64,000 bases of DNA from GCA-003244245 sp963823755. GTDB lineage: Bacteria; Actinomycetota; Actinomycetes; Mycobacteriales; Pseudonocardiaceae. A model generated the notes under the pieces. The model was not told the origin of the DNA. It did not search any database and saw nothing but the letters and a program-made list of their open reading frames with translations. The stretch is from the NCBI GenBank assembly GCA_963823755.1, contig CAWGMP010000006.1, positions 8,178-72,177 on the forward strand, given 5' to 3'. Both the position numbers and the translations under genes were made by a program. The first letter of the stretch is position 1; every line of letters starts with the position of its first letter. This document shows, one piece after another, positions 45,863 through 55,305 of the stretch.

Positions 45863-47071
45863 TTAGTCGAGGTAGTCGCGTAGCGCTTGTGAGCACGAGG
45901 GATGGCGCAGCGTGGCCAACGCCGTGGAGGCGATCTGCCGGATCCGCTCCCGAGTGACCCCCTAGACGTGGCCGACCTCATCGAGCGTGCGCGGTTGACC
46001 CTCGGTGAGCCCGAATCTCAGCCGGACAATGCCGGCCTCACGCTCGGACAGTGTTGCGAGCACGGACTGCAGCTGGGCTTGCAGCAGGGTGAAGGAGACC
46101 GCGTCCACCGCGACGACGGCCTCGGAGTCTTCGATGAAGTCGCTGAGCTGGCGTCGCCTTCCCCGCCGATGATCTGATCCAGCGAGATGGGCTCCCGGGC
46201 GTAGCACTGGAGCTCCAGCACCCCTCTCCGGGGTGATGCCCATCTCCGTGGCCAACTCTTCAGGGGCGGGCTCGCGACCCAGGTCCTGAAACAGCTCGCG
46301 CTGGATGCGGGCCAGTGTGTTGATGACCTCGACGGTGTATACCGGGATCCGGATGGTGCGGGCCTGGTCGGCCATCGCGCGGGTGATGGCTTGGCGGATC
46401 CACCAGGTGGCGTAGGTGGAGAACTTAAAACCCTTGGTGTAATCGAACTTCTCCACCGCGCGGATCAAGCCCAGGTTGCCCTCCTGGGTCAGATCCAGGA
46501 AGGGCATACCGCGGCCGGTGTAGCGCTTAGCCACCGAGACGACGAGGCGAAGGTTGGCCTCCAGCAGGTGGTTCTTGGCGCGCTCGCCGTCACGGACGAC
46601 CCAGAGCAGATCCCGGCGCAGCTGCGCGGAGAACTTGTCGGTCGCTTCCTCTACCCGGCGCACCCGCTCGGCAGCGTAAAGCCCGGCCTCGATCCGCTTG
46701 GCGAGCTTCACCTCCTCCTCGGCGTGGAGTAGGGCGATCTTGCCGATCTGTCTGAGATACACCCGCACCGAGTCGGCTGAGGCGGTGAGCTCGGCGTCCT
46801 TGCGAGCTTGGCGCAGCACCTCGGACTCCTCCTCGTCCCAGCCGAAATCCCCGGACTGCTCGGCTTGATCCAACAGATCCTGAGGATCCTCGCTGCCCTC
46901 ACTGGCTAACGGGACATGGTCATTCGGCAGGTCCAAGGACGCTGGACCAGGTTCGTCGCGCTCGTCGAGTTCCACATCCTTGACCGGCGCCTCCTGCGGC
47001 TGCCGGGACACCTTAGTCACTCGGCGACCTTCGCGGGACGCGGCGGCGACACTCACCCTCCTCACCTCCAC
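45863..47071 (-). pseudogene. Decayed HrdB/RpoD-like sigma-70 factor
   Basis: Sigma regions are clear: an acidic N-terminus, 1.2 (DSVRVYLRQIGKIALLHAEE), 2.1-2.2 (LLEANLRLVVSVAKRYTGRG, MPFLDLTQEGNLGLIRAVEK), 2.3-2.4 (FSTYATWWIRQAITRAMADQ) and 3.0 (RIPVYTVEVINTLARI). After MGITPER the frame slips (46225-46157) and then returns; the original frame still encodes LELQCYAREPISLDQIIGGE. Near the end DEVGHV is followed by TAG where sigma factors have Tyr, and beyond it GVTRERIRQIASTALATLRH runs to a TAA at 45863-45865. So region 3.1 is scrambled and region 4.2 is cut off. A shortened protein of 369 residues could still be made. Confidence 0.85.
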
Positions 47072-47288
47072 GACCGGTTCACGGCGATACCGAGGTCTCT
47101 GGTGGCAACCTCACCGAGCGCGAGATGCAGGCGACAGGACTCGGCCTCCCCACCGACGCGGTTGCCACCGGGGTACCTCTGAACTCTACGCCGACGATCA
47201 TGGACAAGTCGCGCACCGGCGGAGTCAACAGAAGATCAGCGAAGCTGCCGCGACACCCCGGCACTGGCCGACACCGACCAGCACGAAC

Positions 47289-47702
47289 CTGTGGGACTCG
47301 ACAACTCGATGCAGCGTCCTGACCTGCGATCCTCGCGTGTTAACCGGTCGTGGATGATCATCGGATGTTGTGTCTGTCAATCGTGTACCGGCTGGTGGGT
47401 TCACTGCTCGGTCTGACCGCAGTGCTGGTGCGAGGAGACCTGAACAAGGATGCCGAACTGCTGGTCCTACGGCACGAGAACGCCGTGCTGCGCCGCCAGA
47501 TCTCCCGGGTCCGCGACAGGCCGACCGACCGGATGTGGCTGGCCGCCTCGTCCCGGCTGGTGCCGCGCCGCCGGGGGGCCGAGGTCTTCGCGGTCACTCC
47601 CGCCACGATCCTGACCTGGCATCACCAGCTGGTCTCGCGGCGAGGGGACTACACCGCCCGCCGCCAGCCCCGACGTCTCCCGACCACCGCGGGGATCACG
47701 AC
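47289..47702 (+). pseudogene. Truncated IS copy C (same family as 22107 element)
   Basis: The terminus CTGTGGGACTCGACAACTCG at 47289 matches the family. The transposase N-terminus follows: MDDHRMLCLSIVYRLVGSLL, VLVRGDLNKDAELLVLRHEN, DRPTDRMWLAASSRLVPRRR, FAVTPATILTWHHQLVSRRG. It ends after RLPTTAGITT at about 47702, before the catalytic core, and joins a Tn3 fragment. Confidence 0.8.
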
Positions 47703-47867
47703 GCTGGCTACGCGCCCAGGGCCACCAGGTCCGCGACGATGCCGCCGCGCGGTGTGTCCCCGCTGACGGCCACACACCTCCACGTGCTGGGCCGCTACGC
47801 CATCATCGCCTCTGAGCCCGGCGAGGGTTTGCGCCCCCTGTGGGATCTGTCCACCCCTGATGAGTGA
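47703..47867 (+). pseudogene. Tn3-family transposase C-terminal fragment
   Basis: Two frames give LRAQGHQVRDDAAAR and, after a shift, SPLTATHLHVLGRYAIIASE with GLRPLWDLSTPDE, ending at 47867. This matches the Tn3 transposase C-terminus (SPL...HINMLGRY.F...LRPLRDP). The rest of the Tn3 gene (over 900 residues) is absent. Confidence 0.65.
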
Positions 47868-48231
47868 GCCATGCGCGGGGCCAGGCCGTGGTCCGGGCCG
47901 GACCCGTCGGAGCCGGCCCACTCGGTGTAGTCGCTCACCCGGAGTCCTCCAGACGGTCTCCTGAAGCGCCTTTAGGTTCGCCGCGTCGGCGGCATCAGCC
48001 CACCAGGTCTGCCCGTTCAGTGTGGCGTGTGGGGCCTTGACAGGTCCCGGTGATGGGTGTTAGAAAATGCGCCGACAACAACGGTGGACAGTCCGAGAAG
48101 CGCTCGCACGAGGCAGCGCAAAGGTAGCTGCACAGGAGAACGCAGGAGGTTGAGGAACGGTCTCGGTGGAGGTGGACGCTGCGATATTTTCGGCGTACAT
48201 CGGAATCAGGACAGGTTTATCCCTCTTCTTA
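47868..48231. other. Possible small-RNA or leader region before a strong terminator
   Basis: No gene is apparent before the hairpin at 48232. The segment 48060-48230 contains AGGAGAACGCAGGAGG and other purine-rich stretches but no start-proximal open frame of note. It may encode a short transcript ended by the terminator. Confidence 0.35.
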
Positions 48232-48261
48232 GGGGCCCGGCCATTCGGCCGGGCCCCTTTT
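48232..48261 (+). terminator. Rho-independent terminator
   Basis: GGGGCCCGGCC (48232-48242), loop ATTC, GGCCGGGCCCC (48247-48257) and TTTT form a perfect 11-bp stem followed by a T run, oriented rightward. It is by far the strongest intrinsic terminator seen in the window, yet no intact gene lies directly upstream. Confidence 0.9.
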
Positions 48262-48344
48262 CCTGTGCATGGGCGTCAGCTACCACGGCGAGGGCCTCGC
48301 CCGGTGGAGCGGGCTGCTCGACCGGGTTCTGAGACGATGCGGGT

Positions 48345-48542
48345 ATGACGATGAGCTCTGAACCTGCCCAATGGATGTCGCTGGCGTGTGAGAAGTGCGG
48401 ATGCGTACGAGAGGTGCAGCTACCCCACGAGGACGGCACCTTCATGACGGCCGAGAAGTACATGACCTTGCACAAGGTGGCCGCCATGGTGCTGCTGTGC
48501 GAGGAGTGCGCCCCCGTCGGATCACTCAGACTCGGGGAGTGA
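48345..48542 (+). CDS. Small cysteine-rich (zinc-ribbon-like) protein
   Basis: This 65-residue frame starts at an ATG and contains ACEKCGCVRE and LLCEECAP, two CxxC pairs 33 residues apart that could hold one zinc ion. The sequence MTAEKYMTLHKVAAMVLLCE between them is helical. Length and composition look coding. I recognise no named family; function unknown. It begins 84 bases after the terminator. Confidence 0.5.
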   Translation: MTMSSEPAQWMSLACEKCGCVREVQLPHEDGTFMTAEKYMTLHKVAAMVLLCEECAPVGSLRLGE

Positions 48543-49075
48543 CCCCGTAGCAGTCCTCGGATACGCGCGTTAGCCGGGCATGAGACGTGTCCACGTGCTG
48601 GGGTGTCTCGATCTGATGCTCGTTGATGCCGAGCACGACCTGTGCTGCCGCACCGCTTCCGCTCCTCGGCGCTGACGCGCCTGCGGTGCGGTCGGCTTGC
48701 CATCGAACAGCCCTCAGTCCCACTGAGCTGGTGGTCGAGGCCACGCGCACCGCCAAAACGACCTGGTTTGGGGTCGAGGTTGACACGCGTCTGGGAACCG
48801 ATCAATGGATCTTGCTCCGCGCTTGTGAGACACGAGGAACAAGCAAAGCTAACGCCCGGGTATCGACTGACTGACAGCACAGCGCCCTGACCTCCACCGG
48901 CCCGCGACGACCTGACCACCCGGACCAACTATGCCCGCACCGGGGAGTCGGTGCGTAACGAGGTTTATCTGCCGCGTAAAGAGCTGCGGCTTCACGACGC
49001 CGCGCCGCTGCCTACATGTACTTGTCGGCGTCTTGCGGCGGAGCGGTTGGCGGCTCAGCCGCGGCGGTTGGCGGC
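48543..49075. other. No convincing gene
   Basis: Frames on both strands here are low in coding signal. GCGGCGGTTGGCGGCTCA-like short repeats at about 49030-49075 lie just downstream of the 49076 gene's stop. Confidence 0.4.
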
Positions 49076-49603
49076 TCACCGCCAAGATGACCGAAGGACC
49101 ACCCCGAAATCTCCGAGAGGCGTCCTCGCCAGTGCATCCCACCAGCGGGCAGTGGACTGACCCCGGGCCACGACCCGAGCCTGGGTCAAGTGAATGTAGG
49201 TGGTCTGATCGTGCTGGGCCACAAGACGCTGGTAGCGGTCCGGGAGACCCTGGGTCACCTCTCGCGCAGCCCGACGCTGGGCGTGGTCGTTCGCCGATGA
49301 CTCGGCAGCACCCTTGAACAACCTCGCCCAACCACCGTGCTCGTCGTCGATGCAACCCCCGACGTGCACGACGAACGCGGCACGGGCGGCGTGCTCCACG
49401 TCATGAAACCACTGCCAGTCGGGAATGATCATTCCGCTGACGACCAGGCCACCCAACGTGAGCACGACACCCGGGCCGCCGTCCTGGCGCTCGGTGAGCG
49501 CGTTGATCGCCTCGACCACGACTTCCAGCGCTTGGTCAATCTCCGGTACACCCCTGCCCTGGGCCATGCTGGGATTGTCCACCACCGCGGGCGAGCCGAA
49601 CAC
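49076..49603 (-). CDS. Hypothetical protein with a GvpU-like core
   Basis: The frame gives 175 residues; an internal ATG (MAQGRGVPEIDQALEVVVEA) about 12 codons in may be the real start. The segment GGPGVVLTLGGLVVSGMIIP, followed by an alpha-helical region (WFHDVEHAARAAFVV) and a charged tail, resembles the core of gas-vesicle accessory GvpU proteins (TL.VGG..VSG). No other gvp genes are nearby, so a gas-vesicle role is doubtful. It lies 8 bases from the IS1634-type copy 2. Confidence 0.5.
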   Translation of the reverse strand: MFGSPAVVDNPSMAQGRGVPEIDQALEVVVEAINALTERQDGGPGVVLTLGGLVVSGMIIPDWQWFHDVEHAARAAFVVHVGGCIDDEHGGWARLFKGAAESSANDHAQRRAAREVTQGLPDRYQRLVAQHDQTTYIHLTQARVVARGQSTARWWDALARTPLGDFGVVLRSSWR

Positions 49604-49610
49604 AGCCTGA

Positions 49611-51501
49611 CTAGCGGGAGTTTCCTAGATAAGTTGATCTTGATGTGCATACCCCCTGGTCAGGGCTAGTGTCGATCTTGTTTGGGTGTATTACCTAACT
49701 GGTTGGTGCCCACCGGTCCAACTCGAAGATGTCGAACAGTTGCTGTTGGAGGTCGGTCATGTCGGTGATCACCCGGCGGGCTTTGGGGCGGCCTCGGGTG
49801 CCGGGGTAGATCAGGACGGTTTCTTGGATGCGGGCCAGTCGCGTGAGGAGTTCACGAACGCTGAGGTCGAGTCCGTGACGGGCGGCGTCGCGGCGCATCA
49901 GATGGGCGATCATCAGCGCCAGGACGCAGTAGAAGACATGCACGCGGATGTGGTTGTCGGTGAAGTGGTGCATCGGTGAAAACGACACTACGTCAGGGTC
50001 TTTGAGCTGACGGAAGCCGAACTCGGCTTCGGACTGTGAGCGGTATCCGGCGATGACCTCGGCTGTGGTCCAGTCGGCGCGGTCGGTGATGAGGATCCGT
50101 TTGCCGAAGATTCGTTGTTCGAGGGCGTCACGGGCGTCGGTGTCGATCTGGAAGTCCAGTCGGATATCGGGCGGGGTGTCCCCGGTGAGTTGCCAGGTCA
50201 GTACCTCGCTGACCCAGCGGGGTGCGCAGATCGAGGTGATGGCGGTTTCCAGTTTCGTCTTGCTGCGGCGGGCTTGTCCCCGGGTGAGGGTGTCTTGGAT
50301 GCTGGTGAGCTGGCGGGTGGTTTTGGCCAGGGTCTGGTCGAAACCGCGGGACTGGCCGCTGTGCAACTCTTCGGAATGAGTCAGCACCACCCGATGCGAG
50401 CGCCCCAGCGCGTCCAGGTCCGTTTCCCGTGCGGTGACACCGTCGAACTCGACGACCGACTGGTAGTCGGTGGTGGGGATCTCCAGCAGCGCCTGGTGAT
50501 CCGATGGCGGTAAGGAACCGACGTAATGCAGGCGGTGGCGGTCCAGGAGTTCAAAGTTGGGTCGGGAGTTCTGCCCGGCGTCGAACACCACGGTCAGTTC
50601 GCCGTCGGTGCCACCGAGTCTGCGGTGCCGGGCGGTGAGTTCTTCGATCATCCGCCCGAACTGGGTGACGTCGGTGAGGTTTCCAGGGTAGGCATGGGAC
50701 AGCAGCGGTATCCCGCCGTCGCGGGTGATGACCAGACCCAACCCGACCAGCCTGAGATCGGTGCGTTTCTGTTTGGCTTTGCCGCGTTGCGCGATCGGCG
50801 CGCGGACGTTGGTGGAGTCGATGAATGTGGCGAAGTTGGTCATGTCCAGGGCGAGGGAGGAAATATCCAACCCGAACACCGTGATCGCCCTCGCGGAGAT
50901 CCGCCGTTCGATCTCGGTCAGAGCCTGCGGGTTCAGGACATGCATCGCATCCCAGAACCGGCGGTGGTCCAGCGCCACAGCGCCGATCTTGACCAGATGA
51001 TCACCGGCGGTGGTGGCCCACCAGTCGGCGAACTTCAGCTTGGAGCACGGGTCGACCACCCGGTTGGCCGCGGCCAACACGACATAGGTACCCACCGAGG
51101 CGCCCGCATCCTCGCGGCGTGCGCCCAGGACGTCATCGACGATCTCGATCACACCAAGCTTCTCGATCACACCCCAGGTCGCGGCGAGATCCCCGAACGC
51201 CAGATGCCGGGTTCTCGAAGGCAGCGTGGTCGCACCGGCCATCGCCGCCTCGATGTCCTCAGCGCTGCCGAGATACCTCTGCTCCACGATGCGTGGCTTA
51301 CCACCCACCCGCGCCGAGACCGCCAGGTAGTAATACGGCTTGCCATTGATCGTCTTACTGATTACCGACGCCACATTATTTAGGTAATACACTTGATCAA
51401 GGAAAGTCAACCACCTTCGCGACGTGTCACCCCAGGTCAACGGCATGACGACACCCGCCGACCCCACCTCAAGATCAACTTAGCCAGGAAACTCCCGCTA
51501 G
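49611..51501 (-). mobile_element. IS1634-type insertion sequence, copy 2
   Basis: The left end CTAGCGGGAGTTTCCTAGAT and right end (reversed) CTAGCGGGAGTTTCCTGGCT continue as AAGTTGATCTTGA in both, giving about 35 bases of near-perfect inverted repeat. The element is about 1.9 kb. Its ends differ from those of copy 1, so the two belong to different IS1634-type elements. Confidence 0.88.
49695..51467 (-). CDS. IS1634-family transposase
   Basis: The open frame has 590 codons; the conserved part begins at about residue 33 (VASVISKTINGKPYYYLAVS), so the real start may be the GTG there. DDE landmarks: FATFIDSTNVRAPIAQRGKA (first Asp), DGGIPLLSHAYPGNLTDVTQ, LTVVFDAGQNSRPNFELLDR (second Asp), and GYRSQSEAEFGFRQLKDPDV with the catalytic Glu, then HFTDNHIRVHVFYCVLALMI. 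The gene is uninterrupted. It is only distantly similar to the transposase at 34086. Confidence 0.88.
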   Translation of the reverse strand: MGSAGVVMPLTWGDTSRRWLTFLDQVYYLNNVASVISKTINGKPYYYLAVSARVGGKPRIVEQRYLGSAEDIEAAMAGATTLPSRTRHLAFGDLAATWGVIEKLGVIEIVDDVLGARREDAGASVGTYVVLAAANRVVDPCSKLKFADWWATTAGDHLVKIGAVALDHRRFWDAMHVLNPQALTEIERRISARAITVFGLDISSLALDMTNFATFIDSTNVRAPIAQRGKAKQKRTDLRLVGLGLVITRDGGIPLLSHAYPGNLTDVTQFGRMIEELTARHRRLGGTDGELTVVFDAGQNSRPNFELLDRHRLHYVGSLPPSDHQALLEIPTTDYQSVVEFDGVTARETDLDALGRSHRVVLTHSEELHSGQSRGFDQTLAKTTRQLTSIQDTLTRGQARRSKTKLETAITSICAPRWVSEVLTWQLTGDTPPDIRLDFQIDTDARDALEQRIFGKRILITDRADWTTAEVIAGYRSQSEAEFGFRQLKDPDVVSFSPMHHFTDNHIRVHVFYCVLALMIAHLMRRDAARHGLDLSVRELLTRLARIQETVLIYPGTRGRPKARRVITDMTDLQQQLFDIFELDRWAPTS

Positions 51502-51521
51502 GGCGAGTAGACAGCTGACAG

Positions 51522-51761
51522 TTACTGCGAGTCGGGGTCGCGTGCGCGGTGAGCTTCGTAGAGCTCCCAGGCGTGCCGGTGTGCCTGGTCGGCGCGGCGC
51601 TGCGCGTCCTCGCGTACCCGCTGGTCTTGTTCCGGGGTGGCGTGGCCCGCGGCGACCGCTCCCTCCGCGATAATCCAGCGTTCGGTTTCCTCGTCGCGGA
51701 GGTCGTCTTCGGAGCTCGGCTCACCGCGATGCCGGAGCTGGTAATAGGGATTGTCCACCAC
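51522..51761 (-). CDS. Small hypothetical acidic/helical protein
   Basis: From the GTG at 51761 (VVDNPYYQLRHRGEPSSEDD) the product has 79 residues, mostly predicted helix (LRDEETERWIIAEGAVAAGH, VREDAQRRADQAHRHAWELY). No family recognised. The first bases share GGGATTGTCCACCAC (+ strand) with the start region of the gene at 49603, on the other side of IS1634 copy 2. The open frame extends further upstream through IS sequence, which is not credible coding. Confidence 0.45.
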   Translation of the reverse strand: MVDNPYYQLRHRGEPSSEDDLRDEETERWIIAEGAVAAGHATPEQDQRVREDAQRRADQAHRHAWELYEAHRARDPDSQ

Positions 51762-51769
51762 TAAACCAC

Positions 51770-52279
51770 CTGTACCGTGCCAAAACCCCTCACCTGCGCG
51801 GTGACCTGGAGTGTCCTCGGTACCCGTGATCAGGCCATGATCGCTGACCATGCTGTTTCGACTGCTGTATCTGATCTCGGTTACCGTGTTCGGCTGGCTC
51901 GGGCTGCTCGCCCGCAGCACTGCCGCCAAGGATGCAGAGATCCTGGTCCTGCGCCATGAAGTCTCGGTGCTGCGCCGTCAGGTCCGCAGACCTGGTCTGC
52001 GATGGCCGGACCGGGCGATCCTGTCCGCTCTGGCCCGTCTGCTCCCCCGCCAGCTGCGTCTACACCGGATCGTGGGCCCAGCCACGTTACTGGCCTGGCA
52101 CCGCCGCCTGGTGACCAGGAAATGGACCTACCCGAACCCCTCCGACCGTCCACCCATCGGCGACGAGATCCGTGACCTGGTGCTGCGCCTGGCGCACGAG
52201 AATCCGTCCTGGGGTTATCGGCGCATCCAAGGGGAACTCGCCGGACTGGGACACCGCGTGGTTGCGACGTGAGGTCGCA
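51770..52279 (+). pseudogene. IS transposase N-terminal part, cut by a group II intron
   Basis: The left IS end CTGTACCGTGCCAAAAC (51770) is followed by a transposase starting at the ATG of 51850: MLFRLLYLISVTVFGWLGLL, KDAEILVLRHEVSVLRRQVR, LLAWHRRLVTRKWTYPNPSD and SWGYRRIQGELAGLGHRV. Similarity to the intact copy at 41949 stops after GHRV at about 52260, where TTGCGACGTGAGGTCGCA and then the intron 5' end begin. No matching 3' part of the transposase is found after the introns. Confidence 0.75.
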
Positions 52280-52762
52280 GTGCGCCGTGAGGCGCTGGGA
52301 ACCAAAGGAGGTGCAAGACCTTCTCGCTGGGTTGTCGCAGCAGCCTGGTAGGAGCTGAGCGCAGTCGTGCGACGTGATGTCGCACGTAGTGAGTGATCGC
52401 ATCGGTTGGAGGTCGTTTGACGAGGGTGTGATCCGGTCCAGTGTCCAGGTGGACTGTCTCCGCCCTGGCGTGCGTCGCGGGTAACTGCGGGGTGCGAAGC
52501 CCAGGGTAAAAGCCGAAGCGTTCCTGTTTCACCCGGGGACGACGGGCGAGGAGAAGGCCGGACGGGTGAACGCGAGTGAATCTTCGTATGCTCCGTTATC
52601 AGCAGCTCCGTCGGTGGGATGTTTCAGCGGGGTATAGGGCTGGCCGTTGTGAAGCGGCAGGCGCCGACCGGAGGGGCTGCGCTGGTCGGGAGGACACCGC
52701 CGCCCCGGAGTAAAGAAGGCACCCACCCCGGTCGTATCTCATGCGTGTGGAACATGGAAACC
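52280..52762 (+). mobile_element. Group II intron 1, 5' part only
   Basis: GTGCGCCGTGAGGCGCTGGG at 52280 is a canonical group II 5' end (GUGCG) with the first domain I hairpin. GTCGCAGCAGCCTGGTAGGA and GCTGAGCGCAG follow, parallel to the next intron. It breaks at 52762, where intron 2 starts. Neither an ORF nor domains V/VI assignable to it could be found, so it is a fragment or its 3' part lies unrecognised after 59772. A hairpin TGCGAC-GTGAG-GTCGCA directly precedes it, the kind of target used by class C introns. Confidence 0.6.
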
Positions 52763-55305
52763 GTGCGCCACGAGGCGCTTTATGACCGTGCGGAGGTGAA
52801 AGGACTCCGCCGTCGAGTCGTCGCAGCGACTCGATCGGAGCTGAGGGCAGCCTGATCCGGGAGATGCCGGGGAGGGTGGGAAGCAGCCCTGACAACGACG
52901 GGACGTACTGGTACTGCCAGACGGTACGGGTCCGGCAAGTGAGACGAGAAGGTGCACGAAGAGAAATCAGTGGTTTAAAGCCCCGTAAGAGTTCCACCGA
53001 CTCAAATCTGGCGGATATGGGTCGGGGTGTAGCGCGTGGCCTCGCTGGTGCGGGGTCAACTCTGTAGCTGGTTGGTTTCGCCGGTGAGGAGACCACGGTG
53101 AAGGACTGCGGCGTAGCTGTGGTGATGCTGCCGGGGCAGGAGCTGGGCGCCTAACTCGTCGAACGGTGGTGAGGTGAACGTGGGAACCGCTCGTGGTTGC
53201 CCTCCCTTTTCGGGTCTCCAATCCGGCAGGTGGGCAGGCGCATCGTCAGCTGATGGCCACGAGTGGGGCGGAGGCCCCGTAGTAGTCGCGGGAGTAACGA
53301 CCCGTCATGGAGGCCGGGAAAGCCGGTCGCAGGGCCAAGGGGGCCAGCAAGTCGAGCAGTAAGGAGAGTGGAATGCTCGGAGGTCGCTGGTGAATACCGA
53401 TGATCTGATGCCTGGGCTGTTCTCAGCTGAGCGTCGGGTACGAGAGATCCAGGCCAAGCTGCACTGTTGGGCCAGCGATGATCCGCATCGCAGGTTTGAT
53501 GATCTGTTCAATCTTGCTGCGCCACGAAAGCGCCCTGTTGTATCCCCGGTTAAGCCGGGAGGAACTCGGAGGGAGGTTCCTGGGTCCAATGGCTAACCTG
53601 AATCCGAAAGGTGCAGGGAACAATAGCATGCCAGAAAAGTAACGCTCGTGTCCAGGCGTGCGGAACGAGGCGTTGCGGGACCCGTGCGATACGGATAAAG
53701 CTTGATTGCCTAGACCTCAATCTCCAGAAGGTGCAAGAACACGCCCATCGGAAATTACGCCTGACACCGGTGCCACAACCTGTGTCGGCATCACGAGGTG
53801 GCCGACACAACCTCCGGGATGTGGAGCGATGCCCAGCGAGGGCATTCAAGGAGATGAATGAGGATCCTAAGTCGCACTATTGCGTATGACAGGGACGAAC
53901 GTGGGATCACCTAACGGATGCGAGTCCTAAGGTGACAGAGGCCTTGTAGTAGTCGTAGGAGTAACGTCCTACCAAGGAGGACGGGAAGGCCGTCCGCAGG
54001 GCCAAGGGGGCCAGGTGATCGGATATTCGAAGACTGGGAGGTATGCGAAATGCAGAGCGCCGAAACAGTACTGGGTATCCTCCGTGATCGCGGCAGGCGT
54101 GGTCTGCCGTGCAATGAAATGTTCCGACAACTGTTCAACCCGCAAATGTATCTGACGGCCTATGGGCGTCTGTACTCCAACCATGGAGCCATGACGCCCG
54201 GGGTTGATGGAGAAACCGCGGACGGTATGTCGCTGGCCAAGATCGAGCGCGTCATCGATGCGCTGCGTCACGAGCGCTTCCGGTTTAAGCCAGCAAAGCG
54301 CGTCTACATCCCAAAAAAGAACGGGAAGCAGAGGCCGCTCGGGCTGCCTCCGTGGTCGGATAAGCTCGTTGGTGAAGTGATCCGCCTCTTGCTAGAGGCA
54401 TATTACGAGCCACGGTTTTCTGGCCGATCACACGGTTTCCGTCCCGGTAAGGGATGTCACACCGCACTCAGCGAAGTGGCAGACCTGTGGACTGGTACGG
54501 CATGGTTTATCGAGGGTGATATCTCGGACTGTTTCGGGAGTCTCGACCATGAGGTCATGCTCTCGACGCTGGCGGAGAGAATCCACGATAGCCGGTTCCT
54601 CCGGCTCATCAAACAGATGTTGCAAGCCGGATACCTGGAGGACTGGGTATGGAACGCAACGCTCAGTGGAGCCCCACAGGGTGGTGTCGTTTCGCCGATC
54701 CTCTCCAATATTTATCTGGACCGGTTGGACAAGTTCATCGAAACAGTTCTGATACCGCGATACACCCAAGGAGTGAGCAGGGCAACCAACCCTGTCTATG
54801 CAAGGGTGAGAATGGCAGCGGTGCGCGCTCAAAGGCGCGGTTTTACGACCGCAGCACGCGAGTTGCGAAAACAGCTGCGGGGAACGCCTAGCAAGGATCC
54901 GCAGGATCCGGGCTACAGGCGGCTCCGCTACTGTCGGTACGCCGACGACACCCTCCTGGGGTTCGCCGGACCGAAGGCCGAAGCCGAGGAAATCAAGCAG
55001 CGTCTGGCGCAGTTCCTTCGAGACGACCTCAAGTTGGAACTGAACCCGGACAAGACACTGATCACGCAAGCCCGCACCCGGGCAGCGTCTTTCCTCGGCT
55101 ACGAGATCACTGTCCAGCACAGCGCTACCCGCCCGTCTGTCAATGGCAGCGTCGCACTGCGCGTCCCACGGCAAGTGATCAAAGCCAAGTGTGCTCCCTA
55201 CCTGAAGCACGGAAAACCCGAGCGCCGAACCGAACTGCTGAATCGTGACGACCTCACGATCATCAGTACATACGGGGCGGAATACAGGGGCCTCGTCCAG
55301 TATTA

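Noticed and set aside
49076..49603. Gas-vesicle cluster
   Set aside because: Only a GvpU-like core segment is seen in one gene; no gvpA or other gvp gene occurs in the window.
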